Under the pieces are notes generated by a model. It was not told the origin of the DNA. It did not search any database and saw only the letters and a program-made list of their open reading frames with translations. A stretch of 27,567 nucleotides of DNA, taken from positions 1 through 27,567 of IMG/VR virus record IMGVR_UViG_3300009703_004107. One strand, written 5' to 3'. Positions 22,421-27,567 of the stretch are shown here, piece after piece. Origin of the DNA: a virus. Both the position numbers and the translations under genes were made by a program. Every line of letters begins with the position of its first letter. The first letter of the stretch is position 1.

Positions 22421-22524
22421 ACCATGGCGCGACATCTGCCATCCGGCTACCTGGGCGGTCTCGCAGATCCCCGGACTGAGACCTCCAGCGCGCCTGGACT
22501 CAGTGACCCGAAGCGGCCGCCCAA

Positions 22525-22546
22525 ACCATGACACTCATGTCATGGT
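22525..22546 (+). promoter_or_regulatory. 22-bp operator, cassette 3 proximal (perfect arms)
   Basis: Left arm ACCATGACA, centre CTCA, right arm TGTCATGGT: the two 9-bp arms are exact inverted repeats. The best copy in the window. Confidence 0.88.
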
Positions 22547-22551
22547 CAGGA

Positions 22552-22567
22552 TGGTACGCATGTTGCT
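22552..22567 (+). promoter_or_regulatory. Promoter-like core, cassette 3, rightward (antisense to terminase)
   Basis: TGGTACGCATGTTGCT, one base from the sigma-54 consensus in the -24 box. 5 bp from the operator upstream. Predicted start near 22578; the RNA would enter the large terminase gene antisense from its 3' end. Confidence 0.6.
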
Positions 22568-22614
22568 CAAGGATCCGCTTCCGCACAGTGTCTACGCTCG
22601 CGAGGACTGCGAAT

Positions 22615-22636
22615 ATCGCGACACTCACGTCATGGC
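22615..22636 (+). promoter_or_regulatory. 22-bp operator, cassette 3 middle
   Basis: Left arm ATCGCGACA, centre CTCA, right arm CGTCATGGC. Both outer positions deviate; the GACA and GTCA inner bases are kept. Confidence 0.7.
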
Positions 22637-22702
22637 CTGGAGCCCTCAGGCGGCCCTTGCGGTACAAGCCCGCAACAGGTCCCAACTCACAGCCACTCCC
22701 AG

Positions 22703-22724
22703 ACCGCGACACTCGTGTCATGGT
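22703..22724 (+). promoter_or_regulatory. 22-bp operator, cassette 3 distal
   Basis: Left arm ACCGCGACA, centre CTCG, right arm TGTCATGGT. Ends 5 bp from the terminase stop codon. Confidence 0.78.
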
Positions 22725-22729
22725 CATCC

Positions 22730-24475
22730 TCAGGAGGCGTCGTAGGAGCCCCCTGACTGCGCCAGCATGGCGGCCACCGCCGCGTAGGCGTCCGAGAACC
22801 GGAAGTGGTCCGCGGCGGAGCCCTCGGTCCAGATCACCCGGCCCTTCTTCTCGTCCAGGACCCGGACCGGGGCTCGCATCTGGTCCGACCACCCCAGGAC
22901 CGAGAACGAGTCCGAGGGGAAGGTCCGTCGGTCGAACCGGATCTCGTCCAGGGTCGAGTCGAGCAGTTGCGTGCGGTCGACGGTGACCACCCGGGTCTTC
23001 CAGTTGAGGCGCCGACCGAAGCGGTCTCGGCCGATCCGGTCGGTCGGGTGGAACCGGCACAGCCAGACGTCGCAGTCCGAGCCCCACCATCGATCCCGGA
23101 TCTCCTGGGCCTTCCGTGCCTCTGGCTGAGCGTCGATCACGCAGACGTCGACGTGAAACCGCTCGATCAGGTCGTCCAGCTCTTCGAACCGAACGACCGT
23201 CCCAACGAACACCCCCTCGCGCATCGTCACCGGGCCCACGTCTTCCTCGTCGTCCTCGTCCGCAGGCCTCGTCGCCAGCCGGATCCGGTCGATGTTCACG
23301 TTCAGCAGGGACCCCACGTCCACGCCCATCACGACGAGGTCGTCCTCGTAACTGGGCCCACCCACGTAGTCGTTCTCGTCGGCCTGGGCCGACGTCCTCA
23401 GGTCCTCGACCGAGACCCGGGCTCCGGCCTGTTCGAAAGCGGTCCCGAGGTTCGACGTGTAGAACGTCGCCAGAGCCACGCTGTCACCTTGCGCCAGGAT
23501 CCACTCGGCGAATAGCTCGTGAATGGACTGACTGAGCACGTCCAGCCGTGTCATCCGGTAGCCGTGTCGGAGCACCATCGATCGCTCCGCCACCCAAGCC
23601 CACCAGCACTCGGCCCGCTCAAAGGGCTGCTCGCACCGTCGGCACAGGGGCCTCGCATCGCCCTTCACGACCCCGCCACCGGCGCCCAGCGGGGTAGCCC
23701 CGGCGCCGGGCGGGGGAGTCTGCCGCTCGCGGTCACGGAGGGCCCAGCGGCCGTCGTCCTCCTTCCGGATGAAGTTGACGAACCAGTCCAACGGCTGAGC
23801 CTCTCCACAGTGGGAGCACCGGTAGTGCCAGCGCCGTCCGTCAGACCTCTGGAAGACCGAGTCGATCCCCATCTTGGGGTAGGTCGGGTTCCCCAACCGG
23901 AACAGCTGCGGGTAGGGCGAGGCCCGGAGTCGGTCCCGCGCCTTGGCGAGGTTCACCGGGTCACACTGGTCGTACTCATCCACGAAGAAGGCATCGCAGG
24001 AGAACTCCAAGAAGTCGCTCGGGGTGTTGGCCCCGAGGAACATCAGCGCTCCGCGGCCGAAGCGCTTGAGCGACTGCGAGCCGGTCGCTGCACCGGACTG
24101 GCGGAGGGCGCCCTCGTCCTCGCCTGGGAGCCTGCGCCGGTAGGCTGGATTCTCGTTCAGCATCGGGTCGATCCGCTTCCTGACGAACCGACCCCGGACC
24201 GCGTAGGTGGGGAGGCAGTAGCCGCAGACCCGGCCCTTCCAGCCGGCCAGCCTGAGCATCAGGGCGATGAACAGCTCGCTCTTGCCGGTCTGGACCGCTG
24301 AGATGATGTCCGCGCCGTCCATGTCCTCAAAGATGGCGTACAGCGGAGCGAGGTAGGGCATGGTCCCGAAGGACATCGGGAGCCCGCGGCCGGAGCGGTG
24401 ATCGATGAGCGCCATCGCTAGGAGGGGATGCTCCTGGCGCAAGGTGGACATCGCCGAGTGGTAGGCCTCGATCAC
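22730..24475 (-). CDS. terL: Terminase large subunit (ATPase and nuclease)
   Basis: Packaging motor. The N-terminal ATPase has a Walker A-like AVQTGKSE at 60-67 and Walker B DAFFVDEYDQ with acidic pair Asp166/Glu167. Between ATPase and nuclease lie two CxxC pairs (Cys220/223 and Cys278/281), a zinc module known from lambda GpA-type terminases. The RNase H-like nuclease has Asp386 (VVMGVDVG), Asp448 (VCVIDAQPE) and Asp562 (FRFSDAYAA). The 581-residue length suits the family. The GTG start lies 4 nt after the preceding stop. The putative small subunit is encoded at 27078, with five small genes between, an unusual separation. Confidence 0.9.
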   Translation of the reverse strand: MIEAYHSAMSTLRQEHPLLAMALIDHRSGRGLPMSFGTMPYLAPLYAIFEDMDGADIISAVQTGKSELFIALMLRLAGWKGRVCGYCLPTYAVRGRFVRKRIDPMLNENPAYRRRLPGEDEGALRQSGAATGSQSLKRFGRGALMFLGANTPSDFLEFSCDAFFVDEYDQCDPVNLAKARDRLRASPYPQLFRLGNPTYPKMGIDSVFQRSDGRRWHYRCSHCGEAQPLDWFVNFIRKEDDGRWALRDRERQTPPPGAGATPLGAGGGVVKGDARPLCRRCEQPFERAECWWAWVAERSMVLRHGYRMTRLDVLSQSIHELFAEWILAQGDSVALATFYTSNLGTAFEQAGARVSVEDLRTSAQADENDYVGGPSYEDDLVVMGVDVGSLLNVNIDRIRLATRPADEDDEEDVGPVTMREGVFVGTVVRFEELDDLIERFHVDVCVIDAQPEARKAQEIRDRWWGSDCDVWLCRFHPTDRIGRDRFGRRLNWKTRVVTVDRTQLLDSTLDEIRFDRRTFPSDSFSVLGWSDQMRAPVRVLDEKKGRVIWTEGSAADHFRFSDAYAAVAAMLAQSGGSYDAS

Positions 24476-24479
24476 CGGA

Positions 24480-24992
24480 TCAGTCTATCCGCTCCTTCAG
24501 GACGGCCAGGGCCAGCGCCTGCAAGGCGCCCGGATCACCCCTTCCGGAAGACAGATCTCGCGGTCGCTGCGTCCACCCCTGGTCGTCGCAGCTCCCGCAC
24601 CTGAACTGGTCGTACCACCCACGCCCCTTGCAGGCGGAACACCGCTCACCGTACCTGCCCCACCGGATCACCCGGTCCCGGGCCTCCGGTCGCTTCAGGT
24701 CGAGGACGACCTCGTTGGCCGCGAGCCAACAGGTGGTCCACAGGGGCATCTCGTGTTCGGGTCCGAGGTCTCCAGCCTCGATCGCCGCGAGGATCTTCTC
24801 CTGGTAGCCGCTCTCGGGACCGATGGTGACCAGGACGTGCCTGCCGGTGTAGCCGGTCCAGTCCGGGGCAAGGTCCGAGGCCCGGATGATGCGGACAGGC
24901 CGCACGGTACCTGAGGGGCTGACGAACAGGGCCGGGCCCTCGTAGTCGTCGAGGAGCCCTGGCGTGGAGCCTGGAAGGGTGTACTCAGGCAT
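24480..24992 (-). CDS. Protein with four-cysteine zinc finger, 170 aa
   Basis: The ATG at 24992 gives an 8-base overlap with the preceding gene; a longer ORF would overlap it much more. The N-terminal half is beta-rich (YEGPALFVSPSGTVRPVRII). Near the C-terminus CSACKGRGWYDQFRCGSC places cysteines at 118, 121, 132 and 135 in the CxxCxGxG style of DnaJ-type zinc fingers. Directly upstream of the large terminase, it could be a packaging accessory protein, but that is only context. Confidence 0.65.
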   Translation of the reverse strand: MPEYTLPGSTPGLLDDYEGPALFVSPSGTVRPVRIIRASDLAPDWTGYTGRHVLVTIGPESGYQEKILAAIEAGDLGPEHEMPLWTTCWLAANEVVLDLKRPEARDRVIRWGRYGERCSACKGRGWYDQFRCGSCDDQGWTQRPRDLSSGRGDPGALQALALAVLKERID

Positions 24993-25416
24993 CAGGACAC
25001 CCGGAAACATGATCGTCTTTGTCCCCACCGCACTCGCCGCAGTAACGACCGACGGACTCCCAGACGGCCAACGGCGACTTGGGTGGAGGATCCTCCCCAG
25101 CCAGTACCCGAAGCCGATCCAGGTCATCCAGGAGCAACCGGACCCGTCCGTACAGGAACGAGCGCTCTCCGTCGGGGACCTTGAGCGAGGCCCCGCGAGC
25201 GGTCATCATTCGGTGGACCTTCTCGACCCGGTCAACCCAGGTCGTGTCGGCCTGAGTGACCTCGTCACCCTCGTACCAGGACCCCACCACCGCCCGAACG
25301 AGGTCCCCGTCAGTGGCCCCATGGGCTTTGGCCGTCGCCGCAGCCGCCGAAAGGCCTTCCAGGGCATTCAGGCGGTGACGCAGGGCGCGGGCCTCGTCGG
25401 TTTCACCCGGGGTCAT
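24985..25416 (-). CDS. Helical protein with C-terminal zinc-knuckle-like motif, 143 aa
   Basis: Mostly helical (ARALRHRLNALEGLSAAAA; DRVEKVHRMMTARG; YGRVRLLLDDLDRLRVLAGE) with a CxxC-x6-HxxxC tail (Cys126, Cys129, His136, Cys140) resembling a CCHC zinc knuckle. This suggests nucleic-acid binding. No family is recognised. The start is supported only by a weak AAGTGA site. Confidence 0.65.
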   Translation of the reverse strand: MTPGETDEARALRHRLNALEGLSAAAATAKAHGATDGDLVRAVVGSWYEGDEVTQADTTWVDRVEKVHRMMTARGASLKVPDGERSFLYGRVRLLLDDLDRLRVLAGEDPPPKSPLAVWESVGRYCGECGGDKDDHVSGCPDA

Positions 25417-25440
25417 CGGTTCACTTGTGCCAGCGACGCC

Positions 25441-25644
25441 TCAGTGGGCATCCGTGTCTCCCGGGGACGGCTTCCAGCCCTCAGCGTGGAGGGCCTTCGC
25501 TCGGGTCATGTCCAGGACGGCCTTCGTCCGGAAGTTGAGCACGATCAGGGTCAAGAGCCAGCCCGCGAGCAGGTCCAGGTAGCTGATCGAGAACGCCCCC
25601 CAGGGCGTCGACAGGGTCCAGGTGATCAGGGTCTCGACCGTCAC
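25441..25644 (-). CDS. Small membrane protein, 67 aa
   Basis: One clear transmembrane segment around residues 20-38 (SISYLDLLAGWLLTLIVL), preceded by a hydrophobic N-terminus with Trp residues, and a polar basic tail. This could be a holin-like or other membrane protein; one span and no second helix make the holin call weak. The GTG start is in a GTGA overlap with the upstream gene. Confidence 0.6.
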   Translation of the reverse strand: MTVETLITWTLSTPWGAFSISYLDLLAGWLLTLIVLNFRTKAVLDMTRAKALHAEGWKPSPGDTDAH

Positions 25645-25904
25645 GAATCGTCCGGGTCGTCATGGTCTGTCGGGTTCTCCAGCCGGCGCATCGCCTCGTG
25701 GATCGGGAGGTCGTCTTCGCCGTCGTGGTAGACGAGGGCGTCCTGGTGCCAGGACACACCCTGGCCGGGCTTCACCTCGTCGGCCCAGCAAGAGCCAGGG
25801 TCCTCGGTGGTCACGATCTCGTGGGCGAAGTCTCGGGCCTCGGCCTCGTTCTCGGCGTAGGCGTATGCTTCGAACTCAATCGCGACGCGAAACAGGCGCT
25901 TCAT
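25641..25904 (-). CDS. Hypothetical acidic protein, 87 aa
   Basis: The N-terminus KRLFRVAIEFEAYAYAENE is a beta strand followed by a helix (AEARDFAHEIV), a pattern common in small phage proteins of the DUF-type ferredoxin fold. The C-terminal half is acidic and ends in repeated Asp. The ATG shares a base with the upstream stop (TGATG). Confidence 0.65.
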   Translation of the reverse strand: MKRLFRVAIEFEAYAYAENEAEARDFAHEIVTTEDPGSCWADEVKPGQGVSWHQDALVYHDGEDDLPIHEAMRRLENPTDHDDPDDS

Positions 25905-26173
25905 CAGTCCTCCGCCCCCTGGTAGCCGTCACCGTCCAGGTCCGCGACCGGCTCAGGCCACGGCCTGAGCCCGCCCAGGCAGTCCCAGCAGTCCTGCGCC
26001 GTCATCCGACCCAGGTGCCGCCCCTCGGGGTCGTAGACCTCCCGGCCCTGGCCTCGCTCGTCCGCCCGGGGCCGGGAGGTGTAGCCGGCGGACGCCAAGG
26101 CCTCGTGCAGGGTCATGTTGCGGTCCATCAGCCGGCGGTGGAGGGCGGTCAGGTGGGGCTGGGTCTCGTCCAT
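25904..26173 (-). CDS. Hypothetical protein, 89 aa
   Basis: Helical N-terminus (PHLTALHRRLMDRNMTLHEAL), a short basic middle, and an acidic C-terminus with DLDGDGYQG, which resembles a single EF-hand-type or dockerin-like calcium loop by its DxDGDG spacing, although one loop without a flanking motif is weak evidence. The ATG shares its sequence with an upstream GAGGC site. Confidence 0.6.
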   Translation of the reverse strand: MDETQPHLTALHRRLMDRNMTLHEALASAGYTSRPRADERGQGREVYDPEGRHLGRMTAQDCWDCLGGLRPWPEPVADLDGDGYQGAED

Positions 26174-26199
26174 GCCTCAGGTAGCGTCCAGGCCCCCGG

Positions 26200-27078
26200 C
26201 TACCCGCCGGGGGTCTCCGCTGTCTGCTCAGGGGCCCGGTTCACCGAGACCTCCGCGGCTCGCTGGTTGACGATGGCCTGGAGGGTGATGTTCAGGTCAG
26301 CGACGTCGTCCGCCAGGGCGCCCATGACGTCGCCGCCGGTCACCCTGGCGGACCGGACCCGGTAGGACTCCGGGACCGCCACCGTGCGCCCGGCAGCGGC
26401 TTCCTCAGGGGACTCCAGGCGCATCCGGTCCCGCTCCAAGCGGCGCCGGGCGCTGATCAGTCCAGGGATGTCCTTGGCGGTCACCCGCATCTTCCGGATC
26501 GCGTCCGCCGAGACGAGGTCCTTGGCCGCGAGCGCGATCGCTGCGTCGATCAGGGTTGCGCCCTTACGGACGATGGCCAGCTCCGGGTTCGCCCTCGGCC
26601 TGTTCTTGGCGCCGGGCTTGCGTCCAGGGGACCTGAGCGGGGCCGGAGGGGGCTCCAGGGCCGTCGCAGGGTCTGCGTTGGATGTCCCGCGGTTCACGAC
26701 ACCGTCGGGCAGCACGGGGGCCCTGAGGCGGTCTTCGATGCAGGCAAGCTCCACCCGGCCCTGGTCGGGCATGTACAGGTGTTCGTAGATCGCCAGCGCC
26801 CGGCTTGGGCCTGCGGTCCCCGAGTCCCTGATCCGCTGGTCCCACTCGAACTTCTTGGCCCACTTGCGGACCCAGCTCTCGCTCCGGTTCACCGCCCGGG
26901 CCGTCGCTGTCTTGGCCCGACGCTCAGGGTGCTGGGCGACGAACAGCAACAGGGCCCGGTGCAGGACCGGCGGTTCGCCCGTGCGACGAGCAAGGGGGTG
27001 CCGCTCGTCCGGGTCGTACGCCGGGACGTCCTCGGTGTCCGATGGCGCGTCCGGCGGGGTCGACGAGGGCTCGCTCAT
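26200..27078 (-). CDS. terS: Putative terminase small subunit (HTH DNA-binding)
   Basis: The first ~45 residues are acidic and Pro-rich. Residues ~55-80 read as a helix-turn-helix (TATARAVNRSESWVRKWAKKF), a pattern common in phage small terminases, followed by a helix, a Pro/Arg-rich linker with RKPGAKNRPRANPE, and a C-terminal helical region ending in LADDVADLNITLQAIVNQRA, suitable for oligomerisation. The small subunit recognises packaging sites; direct repeats lie just upstream (27107-27202). A GGTGGAGG site precedes the ATG. Position ahead of the large terminase supports the call, though five genes intervene, so another DNA-binding role is possible. Confidence 0.55.
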   Translation of the reverse strand: MSEPSSTPPDAPSDTEDVPAYDPDERHPLARRTGEPPVLHRALLLFVAQHPERRAKTATARAVNRSESWVRKWAKKFEWDQRIRDSGTAGPSRALAIYEHLYMPDQGRVELACIEDRLRAPVLPDGVVNRGTSNADPATALEPPPAPLRSPGRKPGAKNRPRANPELAIVRKGATLIDAAIALAAKDLVSADAIRKMRVTAKDIPGLISARRRLERDRMRLESPEEAAAGRTVAVPESYRVRSARVTGGDVMGALADDVADLNITLQAIVNQRAAEVSVNRAPEQTAETPGG

Positions 27079-27392
27079 GCCTCCACCCTACCCCAGGGTG
27101 GCCAAGCGTGCGAGTCGTGCGAGTCGCTCAGTTCCGCCCCGGGGGCCGTTCGGACGTCCAGGACCCGCACTGGGTCCCTTTCAGCGTGCGAATCGTGCGA
27201 CCGGCTGGGTCCCAGCGGTGCAGCGAGCATAGTCACCCCCCTCCACGTTCTGCACCATCCAGGGAGGTCAGGGTCCCAGTGCCTCCGGTGGCAATCATGC
27301 CAAGGGGATGTGCGCCGTTGCTTGGGTTCACTGAGGGCGGTCTGGGTCAGGCCAGCGGCCTTGCGGCGGTCTCGGAGATCAGCGGGGGTCAT
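27075..27392 (-). CDS. Small protein with XRE-like start, 105 aa
   Basis: The N-terminus (MTPADLRDRRKAAGLTQTAL) matches the first two helices of a Cro/CI-type HTH, but the recognition helix that should follow is not recognisable; the sequence turns into a His/Trp/Arg-rich stretch (WHDCHRRHWDPDLPGW). The second half contains two copies of SHDSHA encoded by the tandem repeats at 27107 and 27185. Both ends have ATGA overlaps with neighbours, which is the main support. It may be a diverged or damaged regulator. Confidence 0.45.
   Translation of the reverse strand: MTPADLRDRRKAAGLTQTALSEPKQRRTSPWHDCHRRHWDPDLPGWCRTWRGVTMLAAPLGPSRSHDSHAERDPVRVLDVRTAPGAELSDSHDSHAWPPWGRVEA
27107..27202 (-). repeat. 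Two tandem direct-repeat pairs upstream of the putative terS
   Basis: CGTGCGAGT is repeated head-to-tail at 27107-27115 and 27116-27124; CGTGCGAAT and CGTGCGACC follow at 27185-27193 and 27194-27202. The pairs start 78 bp apart, and the nearer lies about 30 bases upstream of the terS start. Small terminases bind iterated repeats near their own gene, so a packaging-site role is possible. Because the 27075-27392 gene also reads through here, the repeats may instead reflect coding. Confidence 0.5.
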
Positions 27393-27463
27393 CGCCTCCA
27401 CCACAGGACCCCGGCGACACCGAAGATCAGCGCCAGGTCGATGACCAGGACCTCAGATATCAC
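27389..27463 (-). CDS. Micro-membrane protein, 24 aa
   Basis: Reads MISEVLVIDLALIFGV followed by AGVLWWRR: one hydrophobic span capped by Trp-Trp-Arg-Arg, a typical positive-inside membrane anchor. It is too short for automatic gene calling, but its GTG overlaps the upstream stop (GTGA) and its TGA overlaps the next ATG (ATGA), so it sits exactly in a coupled series. The function is unknown; regulatory or lysis-associated micropeptides have this shape. Confidence 0.45.
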   Translation of the reverse strand: MISEVLVIDLALIFGVAGVLWWRR

Positions 27464-27567
27464 AGGCCCTCGAACGGGTCGCCCATGTCTACGTCGGGCT
27501 CGGGGGTGAGCATCAGCTGCTCGGCCTGCTCGTGCGTCAGCAGGAACCGGGCATGGCCCGGGGGGCA
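27460..27567 (-). CDS. C-terminal end of a gene cut by the window edge
   Basis: An open frame of 35 codons runs in from the right edge to a TGA at 27462-27460. The visible end includes ARFLLTHEQAEQLML and an acidic tail (PEPDVDMGDPFEGL). The helical segment followed by an acidic end does not identify a family. The coupled GTG of the next ORF at its stop supports it being real. Confidence 0.5.
   Translation of the reverse strand, partial: CPPGHARFLLTHEQAEQLMLTPEPDVDMGDPFEGL

Larger units (their letters stand above)
22405..22724 (+). repeat. Divergent regulatory cassette, copy 3
   Basis: Fills the 337-base gap 22393-22729 between the 61-aa gene and the large terminase stop. Same order and direction as copy 2, with operators starting at 22525, 22615 and 22703 (90 and 88 bp apart) and cores starting 132 bp apart. 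The rightward core and its downstream ~35 bases are close to copy 2. The inner spacer (22434-22524) is much less similar. Confidence 0.85.

Noticed and set aside
672-22724. Cassette palindromes as RNA hairpins or as a CRISPR array
   Set aside because: The arms vary independently without compensating changes, so pairing is not conserved. There are only three sites per locus with unrelated intervals and no cas genes.
19202-22740. Protein coding through the cassettes: frames starting MTLMS... or MARMLL/MVRMLL are open in copies 2 and 3 and give similar peptides
   Set aside because: Differences between copies fall evenly over the three codon positions in either frame, there is no ribosome binding site, and the similarity follows the DNA motifs in all frames. 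It looks like conserved DNA, not conserved protein.
27075-27404. A complete Cro/CI-type repressor near the right edge
   Set aside because: Only the first two helices of the HTH are recognisable. A frame-shifted stretch reading VQNVEGG resembles the end of an XRE helix, but its spacing from the start is too long, so neither a full repressor nor a simple frameshift can be supported.

Overview
The window is a stretch of a tailed double-stranded DNA phage (Caudoviricetes) or prophage from a high-GC host. The virion genes are recognisable from their motifs: large terminase, a portal fused to a MuF-like domain, an HK97-type prohead protease fused to a scaffold-like tail, an HK97-fold major capsid protein, and a head-tail connector. 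GC is very high, GTG starts are common, ribosome binding sites are GGAG-type, and the small-gene repertoire (including a DUF6283-like protein) looks actinobacteriophage-like. The host assignment is inference. No integrase, lysis gene, tail gene, tRNA or CRISPR array was seen.

Layout. From the right edge leftwards, the minus strand carries a truncated ORF, a 24-residue membrane microprotein, a small HTH-like protein, a putative small terminase (27078), five small genes, the large terminase (24475), two blocks of small genes with a SprT-like metalloprotease (22392-17284), a hypothetical protein, portal (15480), protease/scaffold (12759), major capsid protein (11124), connector genes, a TylF-type sugar O-methyltransferase, an Ig/PKD-like virion protein, an NAD-dependent sugar epimerase, an SGNH-like protein, a second methyltransferase and a head-closure-like protein that ends at 1895. 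Most junctions overlap by 1 or 4 bases (ATGA, GTGA, TGATG), so translation is probably coupled along long messages. Plus-strand islands interrupt this: 1-1898, 5779-6586 and 15576-16337.

The most unusual content is regulatory. Three gene-free regions (672-990, 19081-19403, 22405-22724) carry the same cassette of about 320 bp, the first in inverted orientation. Each has two divergent copies of a promoter-like core (TGGCACG, four bases, then TTGCT or a close variant) whose first bases are 132-133 bp apart. It also has three 22-bp near-palindromes spaced about 90 bp apart (87-90). The first palindrome lies exactly 5 bp upstream of the outward-facing core. The core matches the -24/-12 consensus of sigma-54 promoters, including GG-N10-GC, in all six copies. 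Actinobacteria generally lack sigma-54, so either the host is not an actinomycete or another factor reads this element. One core of each cassette fires into a block of small genes, probably non-virion. The other points antisense towards the 3' end of the adjacent gene, which in one case is the large terminase.

A second theme is sugar chemistry inside the virion operon: a dTDP-rhamnose-4-epimerase-like enzyme, a TylF-type methyltransferase, another methyltransferase and an SGNH-like protein. This suggests decoration of the particle or modification of host surface glycans.
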